A stretch of DNA of 64,000 nucleotides from Emticicia oligotrophica DSM 17448 (GTDB lineage: Bacteria; Bacteroidota; Bacteroidia; Cytophagales; Spirosomataceae), in assembly GCF_000263195.1 (NCBI RefSeq), contig NC_018748.1, positions 4,402,001 to 4,466,000 on the forward strand, written 5' to 3'. Both the position numbers and the translations under genes were made by a program. Shown here in pieces: positions 1 through 7,800 of this stretch. Under the pieces are notes generated by a model, which did not search any database, was not told the DNA's origin, and saw nothing but the letters and a program-made list of their open reading frames with translations. How positions within the stretch are numbered: the first letter of the stretch is position 1; the number at the start of each line of letters is the position of its first letter.

Positions 1-1072
1 CATTGGTCTTTTTAGCAATATCAATATAATCTTCTTGAAATGCCAAATTCTTACGGTAGGTTTCTCCACAAAGAATAATGTGAACTTTTTTCTTCACTTT
101 CGAAAGCAGTTTCATATCTTTTACTTCACTGCTATTATCGGCAATCATGACTATTTCATCAACATCTGGAAAATTCTTTTGAGCATACAATAGTGCTTCA
201 ATATTGTTTTCAGGTTTATCCTTATTATTTTCAGTATTATTGATGGCTGCAAACATCGTATCCCATAATACTAACTCATCTTTACTTCTCACAGTAAACA
301 TTTTTCCCGGTAAACGACCACGAGTTTGACGGCCAAGGCTATCACAATCGGTGAAGAAAACTATACCTTTGATTGAAGTATTTTCGGCGTTTTCATTCAT
401 CCAATCAAAAACTTGGGTGGTGTATGGAAACATGCTTGATGTAATATCACAAACGATGACAATATTTTTCCATTTATCAATATTTCTATCGAGTGCATCA
501 TAGGAAGTTTGCTCATAAGTTTTACCTAATTCACGAACTCTTGAGATTTTATCACTCATCGAAACGGCACTCGCAGACATGAACCTAATTTCTCTTTCAG
601 CTAAGTCATTGGCATAATTATTCTGAAAAAGGAGCCTTTTGTTTGTTATTTTGCTGAGTTTTATCTCTGTTTCAGCTGTTTCATCGAATTCTTTTGTTTC
701 GTTGTAAAGTTCTGGAAAAACAGGACTTCCTTTCAGTTCGGCAATGCTTTCATCTTTAGTTTCTTCAATATTTGACTTAGTATTTTGACTCTTCTTCTCC
801 GTAGATTTACTTATGGTCTTTGTATCTTCACTAGGAATTATTTCCAGTGATATGGGTTTACTATTCATATAAAACTCAACAATAGGTGTTTCGCTTACAA
901 GAACATAAACCAAAGAGAAAATGAGTAGTCCAAAAGTAGGGTAGAGGAATCGTAACGTTTTTCTAATAAAGAGCTTACGGCTCATCTTTTTCCAATCATC
1001 TGGAGATTTCTCAGGAACATACTCTTCAAGTTTATCCTTAATAAATCGATGAAAATTTTGTTCGTCTTGCAT
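1..1072 (-). CDS. Membrane-anchored VWA-like protein, partial (C-terminus outside window)
   Basis: This gene runs off the left edge, so only its first 357 codons are present. I translated it from the ATG at 1072. The N-terminus is charged and presumably cytoplasmic. One membrane segment follows at about residues 42-61, then a polar linker and a globular region. The globular region holds VCDITSSMFPYTTQV (D209 begins the DITSS), then FFTDCD and IVMIADNSSE. These look like the metal-binding loop and following strands of a von Willebrand A fold, with DxTxS in place of the usual DxSxS. The gene starts 2 bases after the sigma factor stop codon, so the two are almost certainly co-transcribed. A role as sigma partner or anti-sigma is inference. 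The protein resembles unnamed Bacteroidota proteins whose loop reads like DVTGSM. Confidence 0.75.
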   Translation of the reverse strand, partial: MQDEQNFHRFIKDKLEEYVPEKSPDDWKKMSRKLFIRKTLRFLYPTFGLLIFSLVYVLVSETPIVEFYMNSKPISLEIIPSEDTKTISKSTEKKSQNTKSNIEETKDESIAELKGSPVFPELYNETKEFDETAETEIKLSKITNKRLLFQNNYANDLAEREIRFMSASAVSMSDKISRVRELGKTYEQTSYDALDRNIDKWKNIVIVCDITSSMFPYTTQVFDWMNENAENTSIKGIVFFTDCDSLGRQTRGRLPGKMFTVRSKDELVLWDTMFAAINNTENNKDKPENNIEALLYAQKNFPDVDEIVMIADNSSEVKDMKLLSKVKKKVHIILCGETYRKNLAFQEDYIDIAKKTN

Positions 1073-1074
1073 TG

Positions 1075-1593
1075 TCAAAGCATTTTTCTTAGTTTTTCAC
1101 GTAATAATCCATTTGCTAATGATAAATTAGCTCGCGAGGTGCTTTCGGCCATTTTGAGCATTTCACCAATTTCTTTGTGTGAATAGCCCTCGACCGCATA
1201 CAAATTAAAAACTAAGCGATAGTTAGTCGGTAAACTTTGTACCGCATTCATAATATCTTCCGACGTTAGTTTGGCATATATTGATGTATCTCCAAAATTT
1301 GTCTCTATAATATTTTCGGGTAATGATGTAGTCTGATTTTTTATGTTTCTTCTAAAATGGTCTATGGCAACATTAATCATTATGCGGCGAATCCAAGGTT
1401 TAAGGCGTTCGATACTTTCTACTTTGTCTAAACTTTTGAAAACCTTCAGAAAACCGTCGTTCATTATTTCTAGTGCATCATCTCGATTATCACAATAACT
1501 CATGCAAACAGACAAAGCAAAGCCATGAAAATGCTCATAGAATTTCTTCATAGCACTTTCTTTGCCATTTAGGCAGCCTTCTACGATTTCCAT
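1075..1593 (-). CDS. ECF-type RNA polymerase sigma factor
   Basis: This is a 172-residue sigma-70 family protein of the extracytoplasmic-function class, which directs RNA polymerase to a small regulon. Region 2 covers the AMKKFYEHF to KSLDKVE stretch and is followed by WIRRIMINVAIDHFRR. Region 4 is DIMNAVQSLPTNYRLVFNLY plus the helix-turn-helix GYSHKEIGEMLKMAESTSRA. I chose the ATG at 1593 (MEIVEGCLNG), because the longer reading from 1665 would begin inside the inverted repeat at 1657-1721 and adds no sigma-like sequence. The gene is followed 2 bases later by the VWA-like membrane protein and lies downstream of a TonB receptor on the same strand. Regulated genes cannot be deduced from the sequence. 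Confidence 0.9.
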   Translation of the reverse strand: MEIVEGCLNGKESAMKKFYEHFHGFALSVCMSYCDNRDDALEIMNDGFLKVFKSLDKVESIERLKPWIRRIMINVAIDHFRRNIKNQTTSLPENIIETNFGDTSIYAKLTSEDIMNAVQSLPTNYRLVFNLYAVEGYSHKEIGEMLKMAESTSRANLSLANGLLREKLRKML

Positions 1594-1656
1594 TAAACTA
1601 TTTGAGTTCAATAGCGTCTTTCGTGTTAATGGGTTGAAGTAAATTTCAGTTATGTA

Positions 1657-1721
1657 CGTTATCACGGAAAATTTACGTTTAGATGTGCTTTTAACTAAGA
1701 CGTAAATTTCAAGTGATAACG
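1657..1721. promoter_or_regulatory. Long imperfect inverted repeat upstream of the sigma gene
   Basis: Arms 1657-1678 and 1700-1721 are 22 bases each. They pair over 9 bp (CGTTATCAC), then 3 mismatches, then 10 bp (AATTTACGT core), with a 21-base spacer. The repeat lies between the receptor gene and the sigma gene and is not followed by a T-run, so it does not look like a simple terminator. It could be an operator or an RNA attenuator for the sigma operon. GTAAATTT also recurs at 1639-1646 and 1724-1731. Confidence 0.55.
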
Positions 1722-1758
1722 CTGTAAATTTGTTTTATTAGTTTGAATTTAGAAAATA

Positions 1759-3930
1759 TCAGAATTTATATCTAATATTTACACCACCAAAATAATATGC
1801 TTTACTAGGGCCAGGGTTCACATCGGTAGCAACACCTGTTGGGTAGCCACTACCGGGGTCTGAATCATTGATATTGTTTCCTAAAAACAAGAATGTATAA
1901 TTTACTTGATTCGTTAAGTTGTTACTGGCAATATATACGTCAAAGTCGAATTTAGGTTTGCTGTATTTGTATCCCACTTTGCTATTTAATAATGAAAAGC
2001 TTTTAACCAAATTTGTGTTAGCAAAGTCGGTGTAAACTTCTCCCATATAATTATAGGTATTATTCATGTATAAACCAGCTTTTGTCACAATATCCAACCC
2101 AATGGTATATTTGGTTTTAGGCACACCCACCACTTGTTTTCCTGAATAATCAACCAAACCACCACCAAATCTTGTGGTAAAATCTTGGTATTTAAAGTTA
2201 TAGCTAGAAAGATTCATAAAAGGTTCGATTTTCTTTATAAATCCATTTCCTTGACTAGGGACAACCAAATAGCCTAAACTTAATTCTAACCCTTTATTTA
2301 ATTGATTACCAGTATTGGCAAAATACGTGTAAGTTCCACCACTAGGCAATACACCTGATAATTGCGTGAGCTTGTTAGAAATTTCAATACTAAATAAAGA
2401 AACTTGATAATCTAACCTGCTTCCTGCTAGTAAACCTTGTATTCCTAAATCCCACATTCTTGCTTTTTCAGGCAAAAGCTCATCATTGGCTTTGTTGATT
2501 GTACCGATAAAAGCTGTTGTGGCGGTTGGGGCATTATAACCTTCACTATAACTTAAGTTGACAATTTGCTTGCCAATATTTTTTTGTAAAGCAATATGTG
2601 GATTATAAGATGTTGTAAAGTTTTTTGTAAACGATAAATCTTTGTTATAACCTGTAACCAAGCCGAGTGGAGCAAGTAGGTCAATTCTTTCGTAGGAAAT
2701 TTTATTGGCACTTAAACCTAAAATCAAGGCTAAATCATATTTGCTAAATGTTGTACGATTATGTGCAAAGAATGAGTTTTGATTGGTTTTATATTTGAAA
2801 TAAGAACCTTTCGAAATATCTTGTACTTTTAATGGGTTAGCATCATCCGTTCCTAAAAAACGATAATTTGAAATTAAAGAACGTGATTCTTGCAATTCAG
2901 TACCAAGATTCAAATCATTGGTGATGTCTTGGCCTAAGTTACTTTTAATGCTAAAGACTGACCTTAAACCAAAATTTGGATTCATACTGTTTTCGTCTGC
3001 TCCAGCAGCTACTCTTTTAAAATCCTGATTAGAATAAAATACGGAGGTATTATTACTAAACTTAGGCGTAAATGCATATTGATGGGTTAAAGCAAACCTT
3101 GTGGCAGTGATATTATTTCTAGCATTTTTCTTGGCATAAGCTTGATTGCCATTGTCGATACCTCCATAGTAATCAGCATAAGAAATTTGGCCTGTTACCC
3201 CTTCATGAGAATAATTATGGCTCATGTATGCTATAATGGTCTGTTTCTTTGAAAGTTTGAATTCACCCATAAAGGTTAATAGGTTTTTTAAGCTATTCCC
3301 CCTTGGACGATAGCCATTTGATTGTAAATGACCATAGTTTAGAAACATAGCCGAACTATCGTTTACTACATCAATTCTTGTATTTGATTGAAACAATCCA
3401 AATGAACCTACAGCAGTTTTTTCGGTCAAAGTAACGCCTTTATCTTCTAATGGTCTTAAATAAAAGCGTGCCACGCCACCAACACCACCGCCATACATGG
3501 TTGCGGCTGGCCCTTTCACAACTTCTATATTATTGACAGTTGCAAAATCAACATCATCTAAGATTGTTACACCGTCAGCCGTTGTTAATGGAATACCATT
3601 GTAATAAGCTTTTACACCCCAGTTATTAAATTTTTGGTCATTTCCGTAGCCACGAATCACAATTCTTTGTCCACCCAATTGTGTACGTTTATCAACTTGT
3701 ACACCTGCCATCGTACCAAGGCTTTGCTCAATAAATGCTGGGTTATTTCGATTGAGTTCTTCTTCATTTAGAGCTTCAACACTTTGTGCGTGTCGCTTAA
3801 ATTCACCTCTTTCTTTCGCTGTTTTGCGTTTTTCCTTCACAATAACTTCTTCGAGAGCTTTAGGTGTTTCTTGGGCAAATAAATTTAAAGATATGTTTAT
3901 AATAATAAGAATGATAGACAGTTTTCTCAT
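1759..3930 (-). CDS. TonB-dependent outer-membrane receptor
   Basis: A 723-residue outer-membrane transporter. A signal peptide ends at about LNLFAQ, followed by a TonB-box-like EEVIVKEKR segment. The plug domain spans roughly residues 45-160 (VDKRTQLGGQRIVIRGYG, NNIEVVKGPAATMYGGGVGG), and the rest is a 22-strand-type barrel ending in an aromatic residue (NIRYKF). No N-terminal carboxypeptidase-regulatory-like domain is present, so this is a classical siderophore or metal type rather than a SusC. The substrate is not evident. The short membrane protein at 4032-4571 precedes it on the same strand with a 101-base gap. The sigma gene lies 165 bases downstream. Confidence 0.92.
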   Translation of the reverse strand: MRKLSIILIIINISLNLFAQETPKALEEVIVKEKRKTAKERGEFKRHAQSVEALNEEELNRNNPAFIEQSLGTMAGVQVDKRTQLGGQRIVIRGYGNDQKFNNWGVKAYYNGIPLTTADGVTILDDVDFATVNNIEVVKGPAATMYGGGVGGVARFYLRPLEDKGVTLTEKTAVGSFGLFQSNTRIDVVNDSSAMFLNYGHLQSNGYRPRGNSLKNLLTFMGEFKLSKKQTIIAYMSHNYSHEGVTGQISYADYYGGIDNGNQAYAKKNARNNITATRFALTHQYAFTPKFSNNTSVFYSNQDFKRVAAGADENSMNPNFGLRSVFSIKSNLGQDITNDLNLGTELQESRSLISNYRFLGTDDANPLKVQDISKGSYFKYKTNQNSFFAHNRTTFSKYDLALILGLSANKISYERIDLLAPLGLVTGYNKDLSFTKNFTTSYNPHIALQKNIGKQIVNLSYSEGYNAPTATTAFIGTINKANDELLPEKARMWDLGIQGLLAGSRLDYQVSLFSIEISNKLTQLSGVLPSGGTYTYFANTGNQLNKGLELSLGYLVVPSQGNGFIKKIEPFMNLSSYNFKYQDFTTRFGGGLVDYSGKQVVGVPKTKYTIGLDIVTKAGLYMNNTYNYMGEVYTDFANTNLVKSFSLLNSKVGYKYSKPKFDFDVYIASNNLTNQVNYTFLFLGNNINDSDPGSGYPTGVATDVNPGPSKAYYFGGVNIRYKF

Positions 3931-3968
3931 GAAATTTAGTTTTTAGTTTATTCAATAGAATTTTGTAC

Positions 3969-3986
3969 TCTGGTAGTTTAACCAGA
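3969..3986. other. Small hairpin in the receptor leader
   Basis: TCTGGT and ACCAGA form a perfect 6-bp stem with a 6-base loop, about 40 bases upstream of the receptor ATG. It may be a regulator half-site pair or chance. Confidence 0.25.
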
Positions 3987-4031
3987 ATAGTTTTTGCCAA
4001 TACAAAATATGTATTGTAGAAAGAATGAACT

Positions 4032-4571
4032 TTATTGAATCGAAAATTTCGGGGGAGAGAATAGTTTTGCCGCAAATAAATAGCTGTAAGTGCAGTTGAG
4101 TGTGGGAAATTTTGAAAGTATTATTTCTACAAATATTATTCTATTAGGAAATTCAAAGTAGGATAGAATAGCAGGTAGCAAAAGAAAAGAAATTATCAGT
4201 TTTGAGGTTGAACGCAAAGGATTTCTTTCATGATTATCATCAATGAGTTTTTTGATTTGAGCAATGATTTGCTCTTCATTTTCATCAGAAATGCAATAAT
4301 AATATTTTGTTTTATTTATGGTTTTTATTTCAACAATATCATAAAGCTTTCCATTATACCAAAACTCTTTTTCGTCTTCTTCCCATTCAATTTTTGCAAG
4401 ATTCTGTAAATTACCTTCAATTAAGGTTATTTTTTCTAGTTGTTTATCTTGATTTATATAGCTTCTTATCTCTCTTTTGGCTAATTCTCTTTGCATACTC
4501 AATAGGGCACCCAAACCGCCTATCTTGAGTATTACAAATAAAAGAAGAATCCAAACGAAAAGTTTTTTCAT
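4032..4571 (-). CDS. Small membrane protein of unknown function
   Basis: This 179-residue protein has a hydrophobic N-terminal segment (residues 4-22) and a second hydrophobic stretch near residues 125-150. Between them is a soluble region with the conserved-looking pattern EFWYNGKLYDIVEIKTINKTKYYYC. I recall similar short proteins beside TonB receptors in other Bacteroidota, usually unnamed, with the same pattern of a tryptophan-containing extracellular loop, YNGKLYDI and then YYYC. No function is assigned. It lies directly upstream of the TonB receptor on the same strand, so a joint role in metal or siderophore handling is a neighbour-based inference. The C-terminal 25 residues look poorly conserved. 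Confidence 0.7.
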   Translation of the reverse strand: MKKLFVWILLLFVILKIGGLGALLSMQRELAKREIRSYINQDKQLEKITLIEGNLQNLAKIEWEEDEKEFWYNGKLYDIVEIKTINKTKYYYCISDENEEQIIAQIKKLIDDNHERNPLRSTSKLIISFLLLPAILSYFEFPNRIIFVEIILSKFPTLNCTYSYLFAAKLFSPPKFSIQ

Positions 4572-4616
4572 GAAGTGTTATGGTTGATGATAGTTTTTTT
4601 GAATTAGATGCGAAAA

Positions 4617-5003
4617 CTATTTAGCTTTCTTATCTTTCTTTTTTGGGAAAACATAATCAAACCCATTTTGAATTTTAAGATTATAGTCAAAAAACTCAAG
4701 TGCTCTTTGAAGATTATTTCTATTAACAGCTACAAAGTATGGTTTTCGGTCCTCACCTTTGCGTACTAATCGAGCATCAAGCTTGAATATAGTTCCTTCC
4801 GGATAATTTGAAACTAATTTTGAAGGACAACTAACTTTCAAATCACACGGGATATTCTGGCCATTGATAGTGCTCAACCGCATTCGTTTTTTGCTTGTAT
4901 CAAAGTAAGATTCGGCAAAAACATCTAAAAAGAAAATTTTATTCAATTCTGGAACTTCGTCCACTAACGACAATTGCATCAGTTTTAGTCTTTTGTTGGT
5001 CAT
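4617..5003 (-). CDS. Conserved hypothetical protein
   Basis: This is a 128-residue soluble protein that I do not recognise as a named family. It has no signal peptide or membrane segment. The C-terminus is lysine-rich (KKKDKKAK), and the middle (CDLKVSCPSKLVSNYPEGTIFKLDARLVRK) has the strand-rich look of a small beta-barrel. I place the start at the ATG at 5003 rather than 5036. A promoter (TAGATTTG at 5034-5041, TTG at 5063-5065) would start transcription at about 5027, which excludes the longer reading. The gene is divergent from prs, and their two -7 boxes are only about 55 bases apart. Confidence 0.75.
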   Translation of the reverse strand: MTNKRLKLMQLSLVDEVPELNKIFFLDVFAESYFDTSKKRMRLSTINGQNIPCDLKVSCPSKLVSNYPEGTIFKLDARLVRKGEDRKPYFVAVNRNNLQRALEFFDYNLKIQNGFDYVFPKKKDKKAK

Positions 5004-5033
5004 GGCTCTGAATAGTTTAATCCATGAATATCG

Positions 5034-5065
5034 CAAATCTATGTAAAATTTTAGAAAATATTCAA
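5034..5065 (-). promoter_or_regulatory. Bacteroidota-type promoter for the 4617-5003 gene
   Basis: On the minus strand, TTG (5065-5063), a 21-base spacer and TAGATTTG (5041-5034) fit the Bacteroidota consensus TTG / TAnnTTTG. The box lies 31 bases upstream of the chosen ATG. Confidence 0.65.
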
Positions 5066-5095
5066 GCTCACTTATGTTTTTTTGAGCAAAAACCG

Positions 5096-5103
5096 TACCT
5101 TTG
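5096..5103 (+). promoter_or_regulatory. -7 box of the prs promoter
   Basis: TACCTTTG matches the Bacteroidota -7 consensus TAnnTTTG exactly and lies 28 bases before the prs ATG. No good TTG is seen at the expected -33 distance. Confidence 0.55.
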
Positions 5104-5131
5104 CACTTTCTTTTCGAGACATAATCAAGAC

Positions 5132-6082
5132 ATGGCAGAAGTTAAGATTTTTTCGGGAACGTCATCTAAGTATTTGGCTAACCGAGTAGCAGATTATTAT
5201 GGCAAAGATTTGGGTGGGGTAAGCATCAACCGATTTGCCGATAGTGAAATTTCAGTGAGTTATGATGAGTCGGTTCGTGGTTGCGATGTATTCATAGTTC
5301 AGTCAACATTTCCACCAAGCGATAACATCATGGAGCTCTTAATGCTCATTGATGCCGCTCGCCGAGCTTCTGCTCACTACGTTTGTGCCGTGATTCCTTA
5401 TTTTGGTTACGCACGCCAAGACCGAAAAGATAAACCAAGAGTTGGCATTACAGCAAAATTAATTGCTAATATGCTTACCGCTGCAGGAGCAGACCGAGTG
5501 ATGACGATGGATTTGCACGCAGGCCAAATTCAAGGTTTTTTTGATATTCCTGTTGACCATCTTGAAGGTACTTCTGTATTTGTACCGTATTTGAAGAGTC
5601 AGAATTTAGAAAATATCAAATTTGCATCGCCTGACGTAGGAGGTGTAGCTCGATGCCGTAAGTTTGCTTCTTATTTTGATGCAGATATCGTAATCTGTGA
5701 TAAGCACCGCAAGAAAGCCAATGAAATTGCTTCAATGCAATTGATTGGTGATGTAGAAGGTGCCAATGTTGTTTTGGTTGATGACTTAATTGATACGGGT
5801 GGAACCATGTGTAAAGCTGCTCAATTAATTATGGACAGAGGAGCGAATTCGGTTCGTGCATTTTGTACGCACCCAGTTCTTTCAGGTAAAGCTAATGAAA
5901 ATATTTCAAATTCAGTTTTGACAGAATTAGTGGTAACTGACTCCATTCCATTGCGTTACCATAATGATAAAATTAAGGTTCTTTCGGTTGCCGAACTATT
6001 TGGCAAAGCAATTGGACGAATCCGTGATAATGGTTCTATTAGCACATTATTTATAAATTCTCAGCAAAATTTAGGATTTTAA
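5132..6082 (+). CDS. prs: Ribose-phosphate pyrophosphokinase
   Basis: Makes PRPP from ribose 5-phosphate and ATP, the entry compound for purine, pyrimidine, histidine, tryptophan and NAD synthesis, in the cytosol. The protein has 316 residues from the ATG at 5132, the usual length. It carries the ATP-side flexible loop (YARQDRKDKPR), the metal-binding MDLHAGQIQGFFDIPVDHL segment and the PRPP loop VVLVDDLIDTGGTM. The alternative start at 5024 lies upstream of the promoter and adds unrelated sequence. rplY follows after 99 bases, an arrangement seen in many Bacteroidota, and the two may be co-transcribed. Confidence 0.97.
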   Translation: MAEVKIFSGTSSKYLANRVADYYGKDLGGVSINRFADSEISVSYDESVRGCDVFIVQSTFPPSDNIMELLMLIDAARRASAHYVCAVIPYFGYARQDRKDKPRVGITAKLIANMLTAAGADRVMTMDLHAGQIQGFFDIPVDHLEGTSVFVPYLKSQNLENIKFASPDVGGVARCRKFASYFDADIVICDKHRKKANEIASMQLIGDVEGANVVLVDDLIDTGGTMCKAAQLIMDRGANSVRAFCTHPVLSGKANENISNSVLTELVVTDSIPLRYHNDKIKVLSVAELFGKAIGRIRDNGSISTLFINSQQNLGF

Positions 6083-6092
6083 TCAATCCAAT

Positions 6093-6130
6093 ACTGCTTA
6101 GTCTGCAAAGATAAACTTCCAATAAGCAGT
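6093..6130. other. Inverted repeat between prs and rplY
   Basis: ACTGCTTA (6093-6100) and TAAGCAGT (6123-6130) are a perfect 8-bp inverted repeat with a 22-base spacer, ending about 50 bases before the rplY start. No T-run follows, so it is not an obvious terminator. A leader structure controlling L25 or an mRNA-processing hairpin is possible. Confidence 0.35.
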
Positions 6131-6181
6131 TATTCACAATTAAAATAGGCCATTTGATTGGAAGCAAATGTAAAGAACAAA

Positions 6182-6742
6182 ATGAAAAAAGCAGAGATTG
6201 TAGGGTATAACAGAGCGAATCTCGGTCGCAGTGCGTCGCAAGAATTACGTAATGAAGGAATGGTACCATGTGTTATTTACGGTGGTGCAGAACAAGTTTC
6301 TTTCTATGCTCCAATTTACTTATTCCGTCCATTGTTATTTACTCCAGATGTATATGAAGTAACTATCAACATCGAAGGAAAAGTTTATACAGCAATTTTA
6401 CAAGATACGCAATTTCACCCAACTAATGACCAAATCACACACGCTGATTTCTTAGAAATCACTCCTGATAAGGTTATTAAGGTGGCTGTGCCTATCAAAT
6501 TACACGGTCCTTCAGAAGGACAAAAGAAAGGGGGTAAATTGGTTCAAAAAATGCGTAAATTACGTGTTCAAGGCCCAGCTCAACATATTCCTGATTACAT
6601 CAATATTGATATCAAAGATTTAGATTTAGGTAAATCTGTGAAAGTTGGTGCTATCACACCAATCGAAGGCGTTAAGATTCTTGAAGCTGCGAGCAATCCA
6701 GTAGCATTTATCTCTATCCCTCGTGCATTGCGTGGTCAGTAA
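6182..6742 (+). CDS. rplY: 50S ribosomal protein L25 (CTC form)
   Basis: Binds 5S rRNA in the large ribosomal subunit. From the ATG at 6182 (MKKAEIVGYNRANLGRS) the protein is 186 residues. It has the N-terminal L25 beta-barrel (EIVGYNR to HADFLEI) and the C-terminal CTC/TL5 domain (VIKVAVPIKLHGPSEGQKKGGKL onward), so it is the long two-domain form. The upstream in-frame ATG at 6158 would add eight residues without similarity to the family. A strong terminator follows 23 bases downstream. Confidence 0.95.
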   Translation: MKKAEIVGYNRANLGRSASQELRNEGMVPCVIYGGAEQVSFYAPIYLFRPLLFTPDVYEVTINIEGKVYTAILQDTQFHPTNDQITHADFLEITPDKVIKVAVPIKLHGPSEGQKKGGKLVQKMRKLRVQGPAQHIPDYINIDIKDLDLGKSVKVGAITPIEGVKILEAASNPVAFISIPRALRGQ

Positions 6743-6765
6743 TCAATGTTTTCTGCTAATAGATA

Positions 6766-6798
6766 TAGCGAGCTGTTTATCGGCTCGCTATTTTTTTT
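6766..6798 (+). terminator. Rho-independent terminator after rplY
   Basis: Perfect 8-bp stem TAGCGAGC / GCTCGCTA (6766-6773, 6783-6790) with a 9-base loop, followed by eight T residues. Confidence 0.9.
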
Positions 6799-6913
6799 GT
6801 CACACCAAATAATTACTTCAACACAAACTTAAGTCCATTTATCCCAATTAATTGTTTAAAGTAGTTTAAATTTTTAATTTAGTAGATAATTAAAAACCTA
6901 ATAAAACTACCCT

Positions 6914-7786
6914 ATGCAATTAGTTATCTCCAATCTAAACAAAACTTACAGCAACGGAGTAAACGCTCTAAAAAATGTAAATCTTACCATTAACCAAGGA
7001 ATGTTTGGTTTGCTTGGCCCAAATGGGGCAGGAAAATCTTCCTTGATGCGAACAATAGCTACACTACAAGAACCTGATAGTGGCTCGATTTTTCTAGGTG
7101 ATATTAATGTTCTCACACAAAAAGATGAAGTTAGAAAGACTTTAGGCTATTTACCACAAGAGTTTGGGGTTTATCCGAAAGTCGATGCCTTGACTTTACT
7201 GAATCATATTGCCGTGTTGAAGGGTATTACTAATGCTAAAGAAAGAAAAGAAGTGGTGGAGGCTCTTTTGCAAAAAACCAATCTTTGGGAAGCAAGAAAG
7301 AAAAACTTAGGTGGATATTCTGGAGGTATGAAGCAAAGATTTGGAATTGCTCAAGCTTTGCTTGCCAATCCGCAACTAATCATTGTTGATGAGCCTACCG
7401 CTGGTTTAGACCCAGCAGAAAGGAACAGATTTCTCAATTTATTATCTGAATTAGGCGAAAATACAGTTGTGATTCTTTCTACGCACATTGTTGAAGATGT
7501 GAAAGAGTTATGCTCAGATATGGCTATTTTCAATAAAGGTGAAGTATTATTTAAAGGTAGTCCTGATGAAGCCTTAGGAGATCTGACAGGCAAAATTTGG
7601 GAAAAACGTATAGCAAAAAATGAGTTAATAGATTTTAAAAATAACTTTTCTGTCATTTCAGAAAAATTAATTGGAGGAAATCCAATCATTCACGTATTAT
7701 CAGAAACTAACCCTGATGGAACTTTTACTCCAATCGAGGGTGATTTAGAAGATGTTTATTTTTCAAAAATTTTCGCTAACCATTAA
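6914..7786 (+). CDS. ABC transporter ATP-binding protein
   Basis: A 290-residue ABC ATPase on the cytoplasmic face of the membrane. Visible motifs are Walker A GPNGAGKS (35-42), the Q-loop at Q82, the signature YSGGM (135-139), Walker B LIIVDE (155-160) with the D-loop GLDP, and the switch histidine H191. It belongs to the multidrug/Cu-processing-like (CcmA) class that pairs with large ABC-2 permeases. The permease-peptidase fusion begins 14 bases downstream, so the two surely form one transporter. The exported substrate is not shown by the sequence. Confidence 0.95.
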   Translation: MQLVISNLNKTYSNGVNALKNVNLTINQGMFGLLGPNGAGKSSLMRTIATLQEPDSGSIFLGDINVLTQKDEVRKTLGYLPQEFGVYPKVDALTLLNHIAVLKGITNAKERKEVVEALLQKTNLWEARKKNLGGYSGGMKQRFGIAQALLANPQLIIVDEPTAGLDPAERNRFLNLLSELGENTVVILSTHIVEDVKELCSDMAIFNKGEVLFKGSPDEALGDLTGKIWEKRIAKNELIDFKNNFSVISEKLIGGNPIIHVLSETNPDGTFTPIEGDLEDVYFSKIFANH

Positions 7787-7800
7787 TCTGATAATCACTT

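Noticed and set aside
5024-5131. N-terminal extension of prs
   Set aside because: It lies upstream of the TACCTTTG box and adds sequence unlike the family, so the ATG at 5132 is preferred.
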